A stretch of DNA of 11,475 bases from Flavobacteriales bacterium UBA3431. GTDB taxonomy: Bacteria; Bacteroidota; Bacteroidia; Flavobacteriales; Schleiferiaceae. Where the stretch lies: NCBI GenBank assembly GCA_002381225.1, contig DFSS01000048.1:1816-13290 (forward strand). Reading direction: 5' to 3'. Every line of letters begins with the position of its first letter. The first letter of the stretch is position 1. The translations under genes were made by a program, and so were the position numbers. The notes beneath the pieces are model-generated. The model made no database searches. It saw only the letters and a list, made by a program, of their open reading frames with translations, and was not told where the DNA came from. Below are positions 6,846-11,475 of this stretch, one piece after another.

Positions 6846-9800
6846 ATGCCAAAGCTCCCCCTCCGTCAGCAACCCTTGAGTGTGTTCAGCGCTAGCGCGG
6901 GAGCGGGAAAGACCTTCCGCTTGGCGGCCGAGTACATCGCGACGGCCTTGCGCGACCCCAACGAACCCCATGCCTTTGCGCAGATCTTGGCCTTGACCTT
7001 CACCAACAAGGCGGCGCATGAAATGAAGCGCCGGATTTTGGACAGTCTGCGGGATTTTTCGGAGGTCTCCGATTTTGGCGAATCCAAGGGCTTAGCGCAA
7101 GCGGTACAAGACATCCTGAATATTTCGGGGGAAGAGTTGGCGATTCGCGCTCGAAAGGCGCTGGAAAGCATGTTGCACGACTACGGCTCCATCGGGGTCG
7201 GGACCTTAGATCAATTCACCCACCGCTTGGTGCGCACGTTTGCCTTGGAACTCGGTCTACCGGGCCAGTTTGATGTGGAATTGGATCAAACAATGTTGTT
7301 GGAATTGGCCATCCAAGAACTGATGAGTGAGGTAGGCCAGAATGCCGAATTAACCCAACTGCTCGTTTCCTATGCCCAATCCAATGTGGATGATGAAAAA
7401 GGGGGCGATCTCTATCCGGCCTTGTTGGATATGGCCAAGCATTTGGCCCAAGAGTCGAGCACCGAGGCACTTCGTGAGCTCGCCCAATGGACCATGCAGC
7501 ACCATGGTGCCGCGCATTCTGCCCTACATGATTTTCAACGCCACCTGCGCGAACAGGTCGGACGAGCCGCGGGGGAAATTCGGGACCTCCTGGGTCAGGT
7601 TGATGCTTCCGACATTTCCTATGCCAACCGCTGGTTCTCTTTTCTCGAGAAGCTGGAAGGAAAAGACCCGGAAGAGTGGGTGCCCAACGCGACGGTCAGC
7701 AAGGTGTGTTCGGATCCCCAGGCTCTTTTTTCCAAAAAAGGGGCCGAGCGCCAGGTAGATCCTACCCAGCTCGGTCAGGCGGTCGCCATCCATGTTGAGC
7801 GCATTCGGAGTTGGGCGGGGCAAGCCTTGCTGGTCCATGAAATCCGCAAGAATGATCGCAGTGCTTCGGTCATGGTGGAAATGGCTAAGGCCCTAGAACG
7901 GGTGCTTGAGAGGCAACGGGTGCAGCCCTTATGGAAATTCAATCAACTGATTCACGATGAATTGACGACCCAGCCGGCCTCGTACCTTTTTGAGCGCTTG
8001 GGTGATCGCTACCGCCATTTTTTTATCGATGAAGCCCAGGACACGTCCACACTGCAATGGAAAAATCTGTGGCCGCTGTTGGAGAATGCCTTATCGGGGG
8101 GCACCGAGGAAGGTTCGGCCTTGATCGTGGGGGATGGCAAGCAGTCCATTTACCGGTGGCGCGGAAGCGCAGCGGAGGAGTTCTTGACGATGGTTCAACA
8201 TACATCGGTGCAGGCGCCTCCCAACGCAAATCTGCCCTCTTTGGCTGGCCGAACCGAACACATTCCCTTGTCTGACAATTGGCGAAGCCGTCGTGAAATC
8301 GTCACCTTCAACAACCGCTTGTTTGAAGCGATGGCGAGCCAAATGCCCCGGGACCTGCACCATCAAACCTACCAAGCGGCGCCCCAAACACCCCAAGGGG
8401 ATCCAGGGGGCCGGGTGGAGCTGCGCATGCTGCCCAAAGCCAAGGTCGAGGACCTCTGGCCACAAATTTTGGATCAGCTGGTCGTGGATCTTCGGTCTGC
8501 TCAGGCCGACCACTGGAATTGGGGGGACATGGCCATTCTCGTGCGGGACAAACGTCAGGGCCGAGCCATTGCCTTGCGCATGGCCCAGGAGAATATTCCT
8601 GTGGTTTCGTCCGAATTGCTGGCGCTTTCCAGTTCATCCTGGGTTGGGGCGATGGCGTCGGTCATGCATTGGATGCTCGTGCCCCGAGAAAAGGACCGCC
8701 AATGGGCGGTGCTCCGTCAGCTGCAGGAAGCAGGGATTTGGGCGGTACCGGAAACCGTTCTCCACGCGGCGGGGGTTGCGCTGGCCCAAAAAGTACCCGA
8801 CCGGCCATTTGAGGCAGTGCTCCGGGAGATCTTGCCCGAGTTCTCGCCCGACATTGCCTGGAAGTTGAGTCTTTATGAAATGGGCGAATATTTGGCACGC
8901 GCCCTGGGTTTTGGTCACCAAAGCGACCCCTTTGTGCTGCGTTTTTTGGATGCCCTGCACGAATATTCCACCAAGCAGATCAATCGTTTGGAAGCCTTTA
9001 TGGCTGAATGGGATCGGAAAAAGGATGATTGGAGTATTTCCGCCCCTCCAGGGATGGATGCCATCGAACTTCTGACGATTCACAAGGCAAAGGGCTTGGA
9101 ATACCCGTTGGTGTATGTGCCCTTCGGCTCGTTCCGAATTCAAGACGGCCGGAGCGTCTGGATGACTATGGATTGGACGGATTTGTTTGGGCTTGATACG
9201 GAAGCCCCACCGAAATCCCTATTGACGCTTAAATCCCTCCATTCGGATGGCAAGCAGTCCATTCGAGCGGCCATCGAAGCGGTGCATCCCGACTATGTGG
9301 CCGCCTCGGAGAATGCCCGACAGGAGCGCATTTTTGACGATTTCAATCTCTTGTATGTAGCGTTAACCCGCCCGCGGGACGGGTTGACATGCTATCTCTG
9401 GGACGAGGGGTATGGCAAGGATCTTTGGGCCCACATTCAACAAGCGTATCCGGGGGTTACGGACCACCTCGTTCTGGGTGCATGGCCTGACCAGGATGAC
9501 CGCCGCCGGCCCCAGGTCGGGGATGCTTCACCATGGATTTTGACCCACGTCGCGAGCGACGATTGGACGCAACGGGTGCGTTTGGCCCGATTCCAAGAGG
9601 AAGGCCCCGAGCAGCGATTGGGTAATGCGGTCCACCGGGTGATGGAGCGAATACGCCGGCCCGGGGATGCGACCAAGGCCATAGAACAAACCGCCATGGA
9701 GATGGAATGGACGGCCTCGGAGTGTAAAACCGTGGTGGAACGCGTCCACCAAGCGTTGGCCGATGAACGACTCAAACCTCTTTTTGAGGCGGCCGAGATT

Positions 9801-10031
9801 TATACCGAGCGGCCCTTGCTGATGCCGGAAAAGGGGGTACGCCGACCTGACCGGGTGGTGAAGCTACAAGATGGCCGCTGGCTGGTGGTCGACTATAAAA
9901 CGGGGGAAGTCGAAGACGAACATGCGGAGCAAATCGCCCGGTATGCGGACGGATTGACGGCTGTTCTGGGAACCCGACCGGAAACCCTTCGGGTGTACCT
10001 TCGTGATCAAATTGAATTATATGGGAGCTAA
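6846..10031 (+). CDS. addA: AddA/RecB-type UvrD helicase with C-terminal nuclease
   Basis: ATP-driven DNA helicase-nuclease of the AddAB/RecBCD kind, which processes double-strand breaks for recombination. The 1061 residues carry the superfamily 1A set: Walker A SAGAGKTF (G19-T23), motif Ia LTFTNKAAHEM (50-60), Walker B DEAQDTS (D395, E396), GDGKQSIYRWR (429-439), HKAKGLE (H746 onward) and VALTRPRD (838-845). The last 150 residues form a RecB-family nuclease with its residues intact: H930 in GNAVH, D1002 in RRPDR, D1016 and K1018 in VDYKTG, then QIARY (Q1029, Y1033). It therefore looks active in both functions. It is shorter than Bacillus AddA, as is usual in this phylum. Its expected partner AddB is not in the window. 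It is probably co-transcribed and translationally coupled with kbl through an 11-base overlap. A RecB name is possible, but the domain order fits AddA. Confidence 0.93.
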   Translation: MPKLPLRQQPLSVFSASAGAGKTFRLAAEYIATALRDPNEPHAFAQILALTFTNKAAHEMKRRILDSLRDFSEVSDFGESKGLAQAVQDILNISGEELAIRARKALESMLHDYGSIGVGTLDQFTHRLVRTFALELGLPGQFDVELDQTMLLELAIQELMSEVGQNAELTQLLVSYAQSNVDDEKGGDLYPALLDMAKHLAQESSTEALRELAQWTMQHHGAAHSALHDFQRHLREQVGRAAGEIRDLLGQVDASDISYANRWFSFLEKLEGKDPEEWVPNATVSKVCSDPQALFSKKGAERQVDPTQLGQAVAIHVERIRSWAGQALLVHEIRKNDRSASVMVEMAKALERVLERQRVQPLWKFNQLIHDELTTQPASYLFERLGDRYRHFFIDEAQDTSTLQWKNLWPLLENALSGGTEEGSALIVGDGKQSIYRWRGSAAEEFLTMVQHTSVQAPPNANLPSLAGRTEHIPLSDNWRSRREIVTFNNRLFEAMASQMPRDLHHQTYQAAPQTPQGDPGGRVELRMLPKAKVEDLWPQILDQLVVDLRSAQADHWNWGDMAILVRDKRQGRAIALRMAQENIPVVSSELLALSSSSWVGAMASVMHWMLVPREKDRQWAVLRQLQEAGIWAVPETVLHAAGVALAQKVPDRPFEAVLREILPEFSPDIAWKLSLYEMGEYLARALGFGHQSDPFVLRFLDALHEYSTKQINRLEAFMAEWDRKKDDWSISAPPGMDAIELLTIHKAKGLEYPLVYVPFGSFRIQDGRSVWMTMDWTDLFGLDTEAPPKSLLTLKSLHSDGKQSIRAAIEAVHPDYVAASENARQERIFDDFNLLYVALTRPRDGLTCYLWDEGYGKDLWAHIQQAYPGVTDHLVLGAWPDQDDRRRPQVGDASPWILTHVASDDWTQRVRLARFQEEGPEQRLGNAVHRVMERIRRPGDATKAIEQTAMEMEWTASECKTVVERVHQALADERLKPLFEAAEIYTERPLLMPEKGVRRPDRVVKLQDGRWLVVDYKTGEVEDEHAEQIARYADGLTAVLGTRPETLRVYLRDQIELYGS

Positions 10032-11220
10032 ATCCGCTTTTTATGCCGGACTGCAGGAAGAATTGCAGTCGATCCAAGAGCAAGGACTGTTCAAGCGCGA
10101 GCGCATCATTGCATCGCCCCAGGACGCGGTGATCACCTTGACGGATGGCAGCGAAGTATTGAATTTTTGTGCCAACAACTACTTGGGCCTCAGCAGCCAT
10201 CCCAAAGTACTGGATGCAGCCCACGCTGCGTTGGAGAGCCATGGCTTTGGGATGAGTTCGGTCCGTTTTATCTGCGGTACGCAAGACATTCACAAGACCT
10301 TGGAGCAGAAACTAGCGCAGTTCCTGCATACCGAGGACACCATTTTATATGCCGCGGCCTTTGACGCGAATGGTGGCGTATTTGAACCCCTTCTGGGCGA
10401 GCAAGATGCCATCATCAGCGATAGCTTGAACCATGCGTCCATCATCGATGGAGTGCGCCTTTGTAAGGCCATGCGCTTCCGCTACGCCAACAACGACATG
10501 GCTGATTTGGAGTCCCAATTGAAGGCCGCCGATGCCGCTGGCGCGAAGACGAAGTTGATCGTGACCGACGGGGTATTTTCCATGGACGGCTATGTGGCCC
10601 AAATGGACGCCATTTGCGATCTGGCCGACCAGTACGATGCCTTGGTCATGGTGGACGAATGCCATGCCACAGGCTTTATTGGTGCGACGGGCCGCGGTTC
10701 GATCGAGCTTCGCGGTGTTTTGGGCCGAGTCGACATCATAACAGGCACCCTCGGCAAAGCCCTCGGTGGCGCCATGGGCGGCTTTACAACCGGCAAGAAG
10801 GAAGTGATCGAAATGCTTCGCCAACGCTCGCGCCCCTACCTCTTCAGCAACTCCCTGGCTCCCGCCATTGTGGGGGCTTCGATCGCTGTTTTGGACCTCT
10901 TGTCCGAAACCACCGAACTCCGCGACAAGCTCGAAGCCAATGTCCAGCAATTCAAAGCCGGCATGCGCGCCGCAGGCTTTGACTTCAAGGACGGCGAATC
11001 CGCCATCGTCCCCGTAATGCTTTACGATGCCGCCCTGTCGCAGCGTTTTGCGGACGCCCTCTTGCAGCGCGGCATTTACGTCATCGGCTTCTTCTTCCCC
11101 GTCGTTCCAAAAGGCCAAGCCCGCATTCGCGTCCAACTCAGTGCCGCCCACAGCTCCGAGCACATCGACCGGGCCATCACGGCCTTCACCGAGGTGGGCA
11201 GGGAACTTGGAGTGATCTGA
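10021..11220 (+). CDS. kbl: 2-amino-3-ketobutyrate CoA ligase (glycine C-acetyltransferase)
   Basis: Cytosolic PLP enzyme of the alpha-oxoamine synthase family. It splits 2-amino-3-ketobutyrate (from threonine dehydrogenase) with CoA into glycine and acetyl-CoA, or runs in reverse. The 399 residues nearly equal E. coli Kbl (398). The active-site set matches with an offset of two: H138 (SLNHASIIDG), D212 and H215 (VDECHATGFIG), and K246 in TGTLGKALGG, the PLP Schiff-base lysine. NNYLGL near the N-terminus and the ending RIRVQLSAAHS are typical. The ATG at 10021 is preferred over an in-frame GTG at 10003 because it gives the standard MGAKSAFYAGLQEEL start. It overlaps the addA stop by 11 bases. 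No threonine dehydrogenase is nearby. 8-amino-7-oxononanoate synthase or serine palmitoyltransferase are less likely relatives. Confidence 0.95.
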   Translation: MGAKSAFYAGLQEELQSIQEQGLFKRERIIASPQDAVITLTDGSEVLNFCANNYLGLSSHPKVLDAAHAALESHGFGMSSVRFICGTQDIHKTLEQKLAQFLHTEDTILYAAAFDANGGVFEPLLGEQDAIISDSLNHASIIDGVRLCKAMRFRYANNDMADLESQLKAADAAGAKTKLIVTDGVFSMDGYVAQMDAICDLADQYDALVMVDECHATGFIGATGRGSIELRGVLGRVDIITGTLGKALGGAMGGFTTGKKEVIEMLRQRSRPYLFSNSLAPAIVGASIAVLDLLSETTELRDKLEANVQQFKAGMRAAGFDFKDGESAIVPVMLYDAALSQRFADALLQRGIYVIGFFFPVVPKGQARIRVQLSAAHSSEHIDRAITAFTEVGRELGVI

Positions 11221-11300
11221 GGCTAGGGGGCTAGGGAGCTCGGGCTTTGCCCTCGCGCTAGAGTGCTAGAAAGCTTGAAGGCTCGCGCATTGCGCTGAGG
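11221..11300. repeat. Degenerate GCTAG octamer repeat with two matching hairpins
   Basis: Starting one base after the kbl stop, the sequence falls into 8-bp units. The first set is GGCTAGGG at 11221 and again at 11229, then AGCTCGGG at 11237. A second set is GCTAGAGT at 11257, GCTAGAAA at 11265, GCTTGAAG at 11273 and GCTCGCGC at 11281. Each set ends in GCTCG leading into a short hairpin: GGGC-TTT-GCCC (11242-11252) and GCGC-ATT-GCGC (11285-11295). The hairpin cores are 43 bases apart and differ by a compensatory change in the second pair. CTAG occurs four times in 47 bases. No coding frame fits. It looks like an intergenic structured repeat of unknown family. Confidence 0.6.
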
Positions 11301-11407
11301 CGCGTTCCCTTAAACGTTTAATCTCTTTTCCTCTTAAACTTTATAGCGGACCTTCGCCGCGCGCTCGACCTTCAGCCATTCAGGCGTAGTAAGCCAACAA
11401 ACGAAAA
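11301..11407. other. Non-coding spacer between repeat and terminator
   Basis: I see no coding frame, RNA gene or clear promoter here. It contains a 12-bp perfect palindrome TTAAACGTTTAA (11310-11321) and a pyrimidine-rich stretch directly after it (11322-11335). Shorter AT-rich and GC-rich patches follow. A small RNA cannot be excluded. Confidence 0.4.
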
Positions 11408-11433
11408 AGGCCGGGAAATCCCCGGCCTCTTTT
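11408..11433. terminator. Probable bidirectional intrinsic terminator
   Basis: Stem AGGCCGGG (11408-11415) with CCCGGCCT (11421-11428), loop AAATC. It is followed on the plus strand by CTTTT and on the minus strand by five T (complement of 11404-11408). It lies about 190 bases after kbl. It could end the addA-kbl transcript, or a minus-strand gene that ends just beyond the window; the symmetry suggests a convergent neighbour. Confidence 0.7.
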
Positions 11434-11457
11434 AGTGGGCAAAACGGCGAAAGAGGG

Positions 11458-11475
11458 GCCTTCAAGCCCTCTAGC
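11458..11475 (-). repeat. Inverted partial copy of the octamer repeat
   Basis: Read on the minus strand from 11475, the sequence GCTAGAGG then GCTTGAAG then GC matches 11265-11282 at 16 of 18 positions in the opposite direction. It keeps the same octamer phase. The window ends here, so the element may be longer. Confidence 0.5.

Noticed and set aside
6774..7019. N-terminal extension of the superoxide dismutase to 282 residues
   Set aside because: The SOD family starts at MFTLPNLPY; the extension crosses the divergent promoter region and the start of addA.
10003..10020. GTG start for kbl six codons upstream
   Set aside because: The ATG at 10021 gives the usual Kbl N-terminus and length.
10345..11163. 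272-codon open frame antisense to kbl
   Set aside because: Kbl has all catalytic residues in place; the opposite frame stays open because of GC-rich codon choice and resembles no family.
11221..11300. CRISPR array
   Set aside because: Units are 8 bp, contiguous and degenerate, with no spacers of constant length and no cas genes.

Overview
This window reads as ordinary core chromosome of a Bacteroidota bacterium, most likely a GC-richer member of the Flavobacteriales (the order is inferred). The signs are a large TonB-dependent receptor with a Bacteroidota-type plug, starts with no clear Shine-Dalgarno sequence, and promoter boxes like the phylum's TAnnTTTG -7 element. The gene families also fit: a two-PDZ RseP, a GufA-like ZIP transporter, an LpxH with GNHD, and a short AddA-type helicase-nuclease. 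I see no tRNA, rRNA, CRISPR array, insertion sequence or phage gene.

Layout, left to right. Positions 1-2370 (+) hold the 3' part of an outer-membrane TonB-dependent receptor, followed by two tandem hairpins, the second a strong intrinsic terminator. Convergent to it at 2514-2984 (-) is a stand-alone biotin carboxyl carrier protein. Divergent from that is the site-2 protease rseP at 3031-4347 (+), which converges on a ZIP metal transporter at 4420-5229 (-). Divergent from the ZIP gene is lpxH (lipid A synthesis) at 5329-6117 (+), which converges on a Mn-type superoxide dismutase at 6171-6773 (-) across a shared bidirectional terminator. Divergent from sod is an AddA/RecB-type helicase-nuclease at 6846-10031 (+), overlapping by 11 bases with kbl at 10021-11220 (+), a 2-amino-3-ketobutyrate CoA ligase. 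The last 255 bases are non-coding.

The genes mostly serve unrelated housekeeping jobs: envelope (receptor, RseP, LpxH), metal and oxidative stress (ZIP, SOD), biotin-dependent carboxylation, DNA repair and threonine/glycine metabolism. Only addA-kbl looks like an operon; the rest alternate in direction and are probably transcribed singly.

Two things deserve attention. First, the non-coding tail after kbl carries a degenerate 8-bp tandem repeat built on GCTAG. It is organised as two composite units, each ending in a small hairpin, and between the units one stem base pair has changed in a compensatory way (G:C to C:G). A partial inverted copy sits at the very end of the window. This looks like an intergenic structured repeat family that I cannot name. 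Second, every non-operonic gene with a visible start has a TAnCTT-type -7-like box 4 to 27 bases before its start codon, predicting very short or absent 5' leaders for several genes. No entirely new gene system is visible.
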